A stretch of 5,708 nt of DNA from Ruminococcaceae bacterium UBA1447 (GTDB lineage Bacteria; Bacillota; Clostridia; Oscillospirales; Acutalibacteraceae), in the NCBI GenBank assembly GCA_002329225.1, contig DCTF01000164.1, forward strand, positions 603-6,310, read 5' to 3'. A program made the position numbers and the translations under genes. Shown piece after piece: positions 1 to 5,708 of this stretch (its first letter is position 1; every line of letters starts with the position of its first letter). Below the pieces are notes generated by a model. That model ran no database searches, was not told the origin of the DNA, and saw only the letters and a program-made list of their open reading frames with translations.

Positions 1-1505
1 GTTACCGGCATCGAAGGCGATTCAGTTGTTTCTATCGCAACTTTATCATCGTTTTTTAATGCATGGGGCGGAGCTTTTACAATAACATCACCTTCGGAGC
101 AACCTGAAAGAATTTGATAGTGTGTTCCGGAGAAAATTCCCGTCTTAACCTCTGCTCTGGAAACTCTTTTAGATTTAGCGTTGTAAATAAATACATATGA
201 GCCTTCACTGTCAAACTGAACGGCTTCAGCCGGGACAAGTAAGGCATCTTTTGCCTTATCTACATCAATCGATATTTCCACATCTAAACCGATAATAATA
301 CCGGCATCGGGATTCGGGATAGAAACTTTTGCCTCAATACCGCTTGAAGAGCCGCCTGAGCCGAGAATTGAAGTAAGGTTAATACTGCTGCTTGAAGAGG
401 CAACCGGGCTTATATAAGTGATTTTGCCCTCATGCATCTCACCGTTGGCAGCTTTTACTTTTGCAACCTGATCCATTTTTACTTTGAGTACATCATACTT
501 TCCAAGAATAAATGAAGCCGCAAAAGGATAATATTCAATAGACATACCTACCGAGTTTGATTTAAAGTATTCCTGCATCATGCCTACAATATCGGCGCCT
601 TCGGAATTTGTAGTCAGCAAATTGACAATGGAGCTTAAATCAACGTCGGGGCTCAAACTGCTTTGGCTTTTAAAGGCTTGACCCGGAACTATGTTCACGG
701 TACGAACAATACCGTCCGCTTCCGCTACCCAACCCGACTTCAATACTGCCACGGCTGCTTTTGTGTTATTTAAATCTTCCAAAGCGGAGTCGGAAAATAC
801 TTTTAAAGTATTTTCTAAAGTTCCGCCTGCCTGCGCCCTTGCCAATGTAAGCTTTGCATTGAGTTGCATCAATTCAAGTTGTAAAGAAGCTAATTTAGTT
901 TCTTCCGCAGACATTCCGGTCAGCGAGGACATATCAAATGCTGAGGAATTGCCAAACAAAATGTTAAGAAAAAGGCTGTCCCCGAAAATTGATTTCAATT
1001 TATCAAGAGTTGTTTTAGATGTTTCTTTCTTACCGGCTTCTGCATTTTTCTGCTCAAGTTCTTTTATCTTCGCTTCAACATCAGCAATTTGCTTTTCAAG
1101 CGCGGGTATATCCGCAGCCGATGCACCTGCTTCATTTGAAGCGTTTTTAAAGGCATCGCGAGCAGCATTGTAATTCTTTTGTTTTTGGTCAACCAAAGCG
1201 TTAAGGGATGAGGTGTCAAAAGTGGCAAGAACATCACCTTTTTTTACTCTGTCCCCTACCCTGAAATTAACCGTCGAAACCTTGGTTCCGTTTAATACGG
1301 AATAATCTTTGCGGTTCGCAGATTCTACCGTTCCCGTTGCTTCAAGGGTCTGTGTTACATCACTTTTGAAAGCAGTAGTTAATATAACTTTGGGAGGAGG
1401 ATCCGGTCTGAAAAGGTAATAGGCTACGACGCTGACAAAACCGACAACCAGAAAAACAAGGATTGTAATAAATGCTTTCTTTTTTGCGCTCATACCTTTT
1501 TTCAC
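1..1505 (-). CDS. HlyD/MacA-type efflux periplasmic-adaptor (membrane fusion) protein, 3' end cut by window edge
   Basis: This is the start of a membrane fusion protein that would link an inner-membrane exporter (ABC or RND type) to the outside. The frame is open from a GTG at 1505 to the left edge, 501 codons without a stop. Residues 1-10 are basic and residues 11-32 form one hydrophobic helix (FITILVFLVVGFVSVVAYYL), so the rest should be extracytoplasmic. The first lipoyl half lies around 57-98 (VGDRVKKGDVLATFD at 83-97), a heptad-rich coiled-coil hairpin around 100-250, and the second lipoyl half around 258-278 (GWVAEADGIVRTVNIVPGQ). Beta-barrel and membrane-proximal segments follow (GLDVEISIDV, LLVPAEAVQF, VKTGIFSGTHYQILSGCSEGDVIV). 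GTG is preferred over the ATG at 1493: it has a well-spaced Shine-Dalgarno, an in-frame TGA lies just upstream, and the ATG has none at useful distance. It exceeds the roughly 370-400 residues of typical MacA/AcrA. Substrate and partner cannot be read; an ABC ATPase/permease pair downstream is the inferred partner. Confidence 0.87.
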   Translation of the reverse strand, partial: MKKGMSAKKKAFITILVFLVVGFVSVVAYYLFRPDPPPKVILTTAFKSDVTQTLEATGTVESANRKDYSVLNGTKVSTVNFRVGDRVKKGDVLATFDTSSLNALVDQKQKNYNAARDAFKNASNEAGASAADIPALEKQIADVEAKIKELEQKNAEAGKKETSKTTLDKLKSIFGDSLFLNILFGNSSAFDMSSLTGMSAEETKLASLQLELMQLNAKLTLARAQAGGTLENTLKVFSDSALEDLNNTKAAVAVLKSGWVAEADGIVRTVNIVPGQAFKSQSSLSPDVDLSSIVNLLTTNSEGADIVGMMQEYFKSNSVGMSIEYYPFAASFILGKYDVLKVKMDQVAKVKAANGEMHEGKITYISPVASSSSSINLTSILGSGGSSSGIEAKVSIPNPDAGIIIGLDVEISIDVDKAKDALLVPAEAVQFDSEGSYVFIYNAKSKRVSRAEVKTGIFSGTHYQILSGCSEGDVIVKAPPHALKNDDKVAIETTESPSMPV

Positions 1506-1513
1506 AGTTAATC

Positions 1514-1520
1514 ACTTCCT
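1514..1520 (-). promoter_or_regulatory. Shine-Dalgarno deciding the GTG start of the adaptor gene
   Basis: On the minus strand this reads AGGAAGT, preceded by two further A residues, and sits 8 nt before the GTG at 1505. It would be too far (20 nt) from the alternative ATG at 1493, so it favours the GTG start. Confidence 0.75.
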
Positions 1521-1549
1521 TTGAGCGTTATTCTATTAATTTCAATGTA

Positions 1550-1578
1550 ATTATATTATGAGCAGAGCTTTTTAAAAA
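1550..1578 (-). promoter_or_regulatory. Candidate sigma-A-type promoter of the adaptor gene (proximal)
   Basis: On the minus strand a perfect -10 hexamer TATAAT lies at 1555-1550, 17 nt after a poor -35 match TTTTTA at 1578-1573. Transcription would begin near 1543 and give a leader of about 38 nt containing the Shine-Dalgarno, which suits the gene. The region is AT-rich, so a chance -10 match is possible. This is prediction only. Confidence 0.45.
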
Positions 1579-1606
1579 CTATAGTTTGTAAATTATTTGT
1601 TAACAA
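1578..1606 (-). promoter_or_regulatory. Candidate sigma-A-type promoter of the adaptor gene (distal)
   Basis: On the minus strand TTGTTA (1606-1601, 4 of 6 matches to TTGACA) is separated by exactly 17 nt from TATAGT (1583-1578, 5 of 6 matches to TATAAT). The start point would be near 1571, giving a leader of about 65 nt. The -35 box lies inside a perfect 12-bp palindrome, and the whole element overlaps the weak hairpin after purD, so terminator and promoter readings compete for the same bases. Confidence 0.4.
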
Positions 1607-1607
1607 A
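1596..1607. repeat. 12-bp perfect palindrome TTTGTTAACAAA, possible operator
   Basis: The sequence TTTGTTAACAAA equals its own reverse complement. It lies 6 bp past the purD stop codon and covers the -35 box of the distal candidate promoter, a position where a dimeric repressor could block transcription of the adaptor gene. No regulator is encoded in the window and the region is AT-rich, so the operator role is inference. Confidence 0.35.
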
Positions 1608-1612
1608 CTGTG

Positions 1613-2872
1613 CTATTCTCCGATGTCTTTTCTGTAAAAAGCATCTTGAAAATCAATTTTCTTGACAGCCGAATAAGCTTTTTCCAGCGCTTGATTCAAA
1701 GTGCCCGCCTTTGCCGTAACACCCAGAACGCGACCGCCGTTTGTTAAAAAATCCTGATTTTTTATAATTGTACCTGAGTGATAAACAGTGACCCCTTCAA
1801 GTTGACCGTTTTTATCAAGGCCGGATATTTTGTACCCCTTTTTATAATCACCCGGATATCCCCCTGAAGCCATAATAACACATGCGGAAGCGTCAGCATC
1901 CCACTTTATGTCAATTTCATCAAGCCTTTCGTCTATGGTAGCCTGCACAATATCTATCAGCGGAGTTATAAGCCGGGATAAAACCACTTGTGTTTCAGGA
2001 TCACCGAAACGAGCATTATATTCGATTACTTTCGGGCCTTTAGGAGTCAACATCAGGCCGAAATATAAGCAGCCTTTAAAAGGGCGCCCCTCTTTATTCA
2101 TCGCATGAACAGTAGGCAGGAATATATGCTCCATACAGTATTTTTGTGCATCGATATCATAATGAGGATTCGGGCTGATTGTACCCATTCCGCCGGTATT
2201 AGCTCCCTTATCACCGTCAAGTGCCCGCTTGTGGTCTTTTGATGACACCATAGGAATAACAGTCTTTGAGTCTGTAAAAGCCATTACCGTTACTTCCGGT
2301 CCGGTTAGAAATTCTTCTACAACTACGGAATTGCCGGATGTTCCGAAAACTTTATCTCTCATTATAAGTTTGACGGCATTTTCGGCCTCTTCATAATTGT
2401 AAGCAATCAGCACTCCTTTACCTAAAGCAAGCCCGTCGGCTTTTATAACAACCGGATAGGCATCAGAGTTTTTTATGTGTTCGATTGCTTTTTCAGGGTC
2501 ATCAAATATAAAATAATCTGCGGTGGGAATAGAATATTTTTTCATCAATTCTTTCGAAAAAACCTTGCTGCTCTCAATAATCGCCGCTTCGGAGTTGGGT
2601 CCGAAGGCCCGTAGTCCGGCTTTTTCGCAGGCATCAACAAGCCCCAAAGCCAGCGGATCATCGGGCGCCACAAAGACAAGATCCACCCTTTCGCACAAGG
2701 CTAAATTGATTATTCCGTCAATATCCGTTGCCTTAACGGGAAAGCAGGTTGCTTCAACAGATATCCCTCCGTTACCCGGAGCACAAATTACCTCGGTAAC
2801 GGCTTCACTTTCTTTCAGTTTTTTAATTAAGGCGTGTTCTCTTCCGCCGGAGCCTACCATCAATATTTTCAT
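1613..2872 (-). CDS. purD: Phosphoribosylamine--glycine ligase (GAR synthetase)
   Basis: PurD joins glycine to 5-phosphoribosylamine with ATP to form glycinamide ribonucleotide (GAR), the second step of purine synthesis, in the cytoplasm. The 419-residue length is normal for the single-domain bacterial enzyme. The N-terminal domain has GSGGREHA at 7-14 and PGNGG at 32-36. The ATP-grasp core has ADGLALGKGV at 145-154, EEFLTGPEVTV at 186-196, DHKRALDGDKGANTGGMG at 213-230 and the metal-binding IEYNARFGDPETQ at 283-295. The C-terminal domain has ASGGYPGDY at 335-343 and NGGRVLGV at 378-385. The usual GPExPL motif reads APDDPL at 69-74, a variant I recall from Clostridia. The ATG at 2872 follows AAGGTGA at good spacing. 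It is the last gene of the purine cluster, 41 nt after purH, and ends in TAG. Confidence 0.98.
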   Translation of the reverse strand: MKILMVGSGGREHALIKKLKESEAVTEVICAPGNGGISVEATCFPVKATDIDGIINLALCERVDLVFVAPDDPLALGLVDACEKAGLRAFGPNSEAAIIESSKVFSKELMKKYSIPTADYFIFDDPEKAIEHIKNSDAYPVVIKADGLALGKGVLIAYNYEEAENAVKLIMRDKVFGTSGNSVVVEEFLTGPEVTVMAFTDSKTVIPMVSSKDHKRALDGDKGANTGGMGTISPNPHYDIDAQKYCMEHIFLPTVHAMNKEGRPFKGCLYFGLMLTPKGPKVIEYNARFGDPETQVVLSRLITPLIDIVQATIDERLDEIDIKWDADASACVIMASGGYPGDYKKGYKISGLDKNGQLEGVTVYHSGTIIKNQDFLTNGGRVLGVTAKAGTLNQALEKAYSAVKKIDFQDAFYRKDIGE

Positions 2873-2913
2873 AAGTCACCTTACCCGCCACAGCTTGACA
2901 GTTATGTGATAAA

Positions 2914-4467
2914 TCAATGTTTAAAGTGTCTCATTCCGGTAAAAATCATTGCAATCCCCGCCTCGTCCGCCGCCTTGATGCTTTCCTCATCACGCAAAGA
3001 ACCGCCCGGTTGTATTATAGCCGTTATACCCGCCTCCCGTGCCGCTTCAACACAATCCGGAAACGGGAAAAAAGCATCACTGCCCATAACTGAACCTTTT
3101 GCTCGCTCGCCTGCATTTCTTATAGCAATTTCAAGAGCGGTAATTCTGTTTGTCTGCCCGGGCCCGATACCGACAGTCATGTTACCTTTTACAAGACAAA
3201 TACCGTTGGATTTAACATGTTTAACCACTTTCCAAGCGGTAAGCAACTGCTCTTCTTCCTCCTGTGTCGGTCTTCTTTTTGTAACGCAGAGCCAGGAATC
3301 TTCTTCCGGTAAAAGTTGAGTGTCAAGTGATTGAACAAGAAGGCCTCCTGCCACCTTTTTCATATCCAAACAAGTGGCCGGGTTGGGAATTGCAGCCTCG
3401 GGCAGTTCCAAAAGCCTCAGATTTTTCTTTTCGGTCAGTACAGTTAATGCCTCTTTCTCAAAAGCGGGAGCGATTATTATTTCGAGGAATGTTTTTGACA
3501 GTTCTTTTGCCGTTGCCTCATCAACGGCTCTGTTCAGAGCAACAATCCCTCCGAAGATTGATACTTCGTCCGCTTCAAATGCCTTTTTATAGGCTTCAAA
3601 TATTGTAGAGCCTAAACCGACACCGCAAGGATTCGCATGCTTTACCGCAACTGCAGCAGGCTTTTCATTGCCGAATTCTTTGAGGACATCAAGGGCGCCG
3701 TTAGCGTCGTTAATATTATTGTAGGAAAGTTCTTTACCGTGCAGTTGTTTTGCACGGGGCAAGGTATTCGGCGCTGCGCCGTTCTCGCCGTAAAATGCGG
3801 CCTTTTGATGAGGGTTTTCACCGTAGCGCATCTCTTGAATTTTCTCGAAGGTCAATGTAAGACTGTCGGGCAAATCGGTTTCGCCCCTTTGGGAACGCAA
3901 ATAGCTGTTTATGAGTGCATCATAATTGGCGGTATGCTCAAATACCGCCCCTGCAAGCCTGAACTTGGTATCACGGCTGACTTCGCCATTCTCTTTCAGT
4001 TCTTTCAATACTGAAGCATAATCCTCAGGATTTACAATAACCACTACATCCTGCCAGTTTTTAGCTGCCGCCCTAATCATTGTAGGGCCGCCGATATCAA
4101 TATTTTCAATAGCCTGCTCCAGAGTTGTTCCTTCACGCAGTATGGTTTGTTTGAAGGGATATAAATTAATACAGACAATATCAATCGGCTGAATTTTTAA
4201 TTCTTCAAGTTGGCGCATATGCTCCGGCTTGTCACGCATTGCCAAAATTCCTCCGTGAACAGCAGGGTGCAATGTTTTAACTCTGCCGTCCAGGCATTCA
4301 GGGAAACCCGTAATCTCCGAAACTCCGGTACAAGGAAGCCCTGCCTCTTCAATAGCCTTTGCTGTACCGCCTGTAGAAAGTATTTCATACCCCATTTCCA
4401 CAAGAGCAGCGGCAAAATCCACTATTCCCGTTTTATCCGAAACACTCAACAATGCGCGTTTTTTCAT
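2914..4467 (-). CDS. purH: Bifunctional AICAR formyltransferase / IMP cyclohydrolase
   Basis: PurH catalyses the last two steps to IMP: formylation of AICAR by 10-formyltetrahydrofolate, then closure of FAICAR to IMP. Both domains are complete in 517 residues, the usual length. The N-terminal MGS-like cyclohydrolase domain shows SVSDKTGI at 8-15, STGGT at 31-35, [15 protein letters not shown] at 54-68, NLYPF at 101-105 and [13 protein letters not shown] at 125-137. The C-terminal transformylase shows MRYGENPHQ at 213-221, GKELSYNN at 244-251, the catalytic KHANPCG at 276-282 (Lys276, His277), FGGIVALN at 305-312, GIGPGQTNR at 433-441, SDAFFPFPD at 463-471 and a C-terminal TGMRHFKH. The ATG overlaps the purN stop as ATGA, and its Shine-Dalgarno AGGTGAG lies inside the purN 3' end, so purH translation is probably coupled to purN. 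Confidence 0.98.
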   Translation of the reverse strand: MKKRALLSVSDKTGIVDFAAALVEMGYEILSTGGTAKAIEEAGLPCTGVSEITGFPECLDGRVKTLHPAVHGGILAMRDKPEHMRQLEELKIQPIDIVCINLYPFKQTILREGTTLEQAIENIDIGGPTMIRAAAKNWQDVVVIVNPEDYASVLKELKENGEVSRDTKFRLAGAVFEHTANYDALINSYLRSQRGETDLPDSLTLTFEKIQEMRYGENPHQKAAFYGENGAAPNTLPRAKQLHGKELSYNNINDANGALDVLKEFGNEKPAAVAVKHANPCGVGLGSTIFEAYKKAFEADEVSIFGGIVALNRAVDEATAKELSKTFLEIIIAPAFEKEALTVLTEKKNLRLLELPEAAIPNPATCLDMKKVAGGLLVQSLDTQLLPEEDSWLCVTKRRPTQEEEEQLLTAWKVVKHVKSNGICLVKGNMTVGIGPGQTNRITALEIAIRNAGERAKGSVMGSDAFFPFPDCVEAAREAGITAIIQPGGSLRDEESIKAADEAGIAMIFTGMRHFKH

Positions 4468-5102
4468 ATTTTCTCACCTTTCTTTTTTTCCTCATAAATA
4501 CTTTCGCTGAGCAAAGCGACTGCCTGCGGCAGGATCTTCCACTCAGCGAGTTCCATTACTTTTTTTTGAAGAGTTTCCGGTGTATCCTCAGGAGAAACTT
4601 CAACAGGTTTTTGTAGGAGTATTCTGCCTGCATCAGGTATCTCGTTTACCAAATGAACCGTTGCTCCTGTTATCTTTACTCCTCTTTTTAGCGCCTCTTC
4701 GTGAACTTTCAGTCCGTAAAAACCGTGGCCGCAAAAAGAAGGTATAAGTGAAGGATGAACATTAATTATTTTATCCTTAAAACGCTCTATAACCGACGGT
4801 CCGAGAATTGAAAGAAAACCGGCAAGTACAACCATTTCGGCGGAACACTCTAAAAGAGCATTTAAAATTGCTTCATCAAAAGAATGGGCACTGCTATATT
4901 TTTTTCTGTCAACCGTAACCGCTTTAATTCCGGCGTTTTTCGCCCTTTCCAAAGCAAAAGCATTCGGGTTACTTGAAATAACACAACATATTTCTCCGCG
5001 CCCCAAATCACCTTTATTTTGCGAATCAATCAAAGCCTGCAGGTTTGTTCCGCCGCCTGAAACAAGTACGGCAACCCTTATTTTGTTTTGAGAATTCAGC
5101 AT
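4464..5102 (-). CDS. purN: Phosphoribosylglycinamide formyltransferase, folate-dependent (GAR transformylase)
   Basis: PurN transfers the formyl group of 10-formyltetrahydrofolate to GAR, giving FGAR, the third step of purine synthesis. The 212 residues match the family. A Rossmann-type start shows [17 protein letters not shown] at 10-26, the phosphate-binding region, with [12 protein letters not shown] at 43-54. The catalytic triad is present: Asn114 and His116 in [11 protein letters not shown] (113-123), and Asp157 in [12 protein letters not shown] (153-164). These correspond to Asn106, His108 and Asp144 of the E. coli enzyme. The loop after HPSLIP reads [13 protein letters not shown], longer than in E. 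coli and of a type I recall from Clostridia. The ATG at 5102 overlaps the purM stop by 7 nt (ATGCTGA) and has AAGGTG 7 nt upstream; the stop forms ATGA with purH. The C-terminal tail after about 200 is rich in Lys and Glu. Confidence 0.97.
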   Translation of the reverse strand: MLNSQNKIRVAVLVSGGGTNLQALIDSQNKGDLGRGEICCVISSNPNAFALERAKNAGIKAVTVDRKKYSSAHSFDEAILNALLECSAEMVVLAGFLSILGPSVIERFKDKIINVHPSLIPSFCGHGFYGLKVHEEALKRGVKITGATVHLVNEIPDAGRILLQKPVEVSPEDTPETLQKKVMELAEWKILPQAVALLSESIYEEKKKGEKI

Positions 5103-5708
5103 AAAACTACACCTTGTTCACCAAGTTGTACTTCACCGACTATAGTAGCCTCTTCTCCGCTTTGAATAAGACTTCGAACAGCCTCATCTGCCTGTGTTTG
5201 TTCAACAACGATACACAAACCAAGCCCCATATTAAATGTGTTATACATTTCTCTTTCCGAAATACCCTGATTTTGTATCAGGCTGAAAATCGGCTTTTGA
5301 GGGATATTCGATTTTTCAATAACTGCTTGAAGCCCTGTGCCGATAACCCGCGGAATATTTTCATAAAAACCGCCGCCGGTGATATGAGATATACCTTTAA
5401 CTTTGACCTTTTTCATAAGCTCTAAAACGGGCTTAACATATATTCTGGTGGGTGTCAGCAGTTCTTCACCTAAAGTCTTGCCGCAATCATCCAAGTAAAA
5501 AGATAATCTTTCACGACTGACATTAAAGGCCTTTCTAATAAGTGAAAAACCGTTTGAATGTACTCCGGAAGAAGAAACACCGATGATAACATCGCCTGCA
5601 TGAATGCTTGAGCAATCGATAATATCGGCTTTATCCGCAAGGCCGACACAAAAACCCGCCAAATCATACTCGTCGGCAGGATATAATCCGGGCATTTCAG
5701 CCGTTTCA
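5096..5708 (-). CDS. purM: Phosphoribosylformylglycinamidine cyclo-ligase (AIR synthetase), 5' end cut by window edge
   Basis: PurM uses ATP to close the imidazole ring of FGAM, making 5-aminoimidazole ribonucleotide (AIR). Only the C-terminal 203 residues are inside; roughly the first 140 of the usual 330-345 lie to the right. The reading frame stays open to the right edge and begins ETAEMPGLYPADEYDLAGF, part of the conserved GGETAEMPG block, so the ATG at 5695 is an internal methionine and not the start. Further family signatures, numbered from the first visible residue, are SSSGVHSNGFSLIRK (45-59), LLTPTRIYVKPVLEL (83-97), ISHITGGGFYENIPR (106-120) and MYNTFNMGLGLCIVV (154-168), which form the AIRS C-terminal domain. 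It ends in TGA inside the purN start (overlap ATGCTGA). Upstream genes of the operon, commonly purF, purC and purE in clostridia, would be to the right; that is inference. Confidence 0.96.
   Translation of the reverse strand, partial: ETAEMPGLYPADEYDLAGFCVGLADKADIIDCSSIHAGDVIIGVSSSGVHSNGFSLIRKAFNVSRERLSFYLDDCGKTLGEELLTPTRIYVKPVLELMKKVKVKGISHITGGGFYENIPRVIGTGLQAVIEKSNIPQKPIFSLIQNQGISEREMYNTFNMGLGLCIVVEQTQADEAVRSLIQSGEEATIVGEVQLGEQGVVLC

Larger units (their letters stand above)
1569..1609 (-). terminator. Weak candidate terminator after purD
   Basis: Starting 4 nt after the purD stop, the minus-strand transcript can form a 7-bp stem, AGTTTGT pairing with ACAAACT (1609-1603 with 1589-1583), around a 13-nt loop. 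ATAG and a run of five T follow. Only two of the seven pairs are G-C, the loop is large and the T-run is short and offset, so this is a poor intrinsic terminator. No stronger hairpin is visible between purD and the adaptor gene; read-through is plausible. Confidence 0.25.
1506..1612. other. Intergenic region between purD and the adaptor gene
   Basis: This 107-bp AT-rich spacer is the only sizeable non-coding stretch in the window. It contains the weak hairpin after purD, the 12-bp palindrome, two candidate promoters and the Shine-Dalgarno of the adaptor gene. No open reading frame, tRNA-like or riboswitch-like fold is apparent in it. Confidence 0.8.

Noticed and set aside
691..1173. Plus-strand open frame of 160 codons
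   Set aside because: It lies wholly antisense to the adaptor gene, whose minus-strand frame is continuous and has recognisable lipoyl and coiled-coil features. The plus-strand product is Ser/Ala/Phe-rich, as expected from reverse-reading Lys/Glu/Ala-rich coiled coil codons, and has no recognisable domain.
1491..1493. ATG at 1493 as the adaptor start
   Set aside because: It has only AAAAAAGGT directly in front, without room for ribosome binding, whereas the GTG 12 nt upstream has AGGAAGT at 8 nt spacing. The protein differs by only four residues.
1537..1553. Inverted repeat TAATT-7 nt-AATTA upstream of the adaptor gene
   Set aside because: The arms are only five A/T pairs in an AT-rich spacer, so chance is the simplest explanation.
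1569..1578. Palindrome TTTTTAAAAA
   Set aside because: A run of T followed by a run of A is self-complementary by composition; it gives no evidence of a binding site by itself.
2873..2913. Possible regulatory hairpin in the purH-purD spacer
   Set aside because: Only a four-base CACA/TGTG pairing was found beside the purD Shine-Dalgarno, too short to claim a structure.
2834..3319. Plus-strand open frame of 161 codons across the purH-purD joint
   Set aside because: It is antisense to intact purH and purD sequence, has no family resemblance and no convincing Shine-Dalgarno. It is a shadow frame.
5693..5695. ATG as the start of a short 199-residue PurM
   Set aside because: The same frame continues upstream to the window edge with ETAE, completing the conserved ETAEMPG motif, so this methionine is internal and the gene is cut by the window.

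Overview
The window is a stretch of bacterial DNA in which every supportable gene lies on the minus strand. From the right edge leftwards it carries the distal end of a de novo purine biosynthesis operon, purM (5' end cut off by the window edge) - purN - purH - purD. A 107-bp AT-rich intergenic region follows, then a membrane-anchored HlyD/MacA-type efflux adaptor gene whose 3' end runs off the left edge. No RNA gene, mobile element, CRISPR array or long repeat is visible.

Organism: the M-N-H-D order, the tight overlapping gene joints, the purine-rich Shine-Dalgarno sequences (AAGGTG, AGGTGA, AGGAAGT) and the moderately AT-rich composition suggest a Firmicute of class Clostridia. Several clostridial-looking signatures support this: the FYGLKVHE loop of PurN and the APDDPL variant in PurD. 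This is inference from gene order and remembered family signatures; a low-to-mid-GC bacterium of another phylum that shares this cluster cannot be excluded.

Purine block (right edge to 1613): PurM closes the imidazole ring of AIR, PurN formylates GAR, PurH carries out the last two steps to IMP, and PurD makes GAR from phosphoribosylamine. The pathway steps are not in gene order, as is normal for this operon. purM/purN overlap by 7 nt and purN/purH by 4 nt (ATGA), so translational coupling is likely; purH and purD are separated by 41 nt. All visible catalytic motifs are intact. The upstream part of the operon and its promoter or riboswitch lie outside the window.

Intergenic block (1506-1612): it holds two candidate sigma-A-type promoters for the adaptor gene, a 12-bp perfect palindrome over the -35 box of one of them, and only a weak AT-rich hairpin that might end the purine transcript.

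Adaptor block (1-1505): a protein of at least 501 residues with one N-terminal membrane helix, split lipoyl (biotinyl-like) halves around a coiled-coil hairpin, and a beta-barrel region. It probably works with an ABC or RND-type permease encoded further left. Its hairpin tip and its second lipoyl/barrel junction are longer than in classical MacA/AcrA adaptors. I saw no clear sign of a novel system; the adaptor and its upstream region are the least ordinary part.
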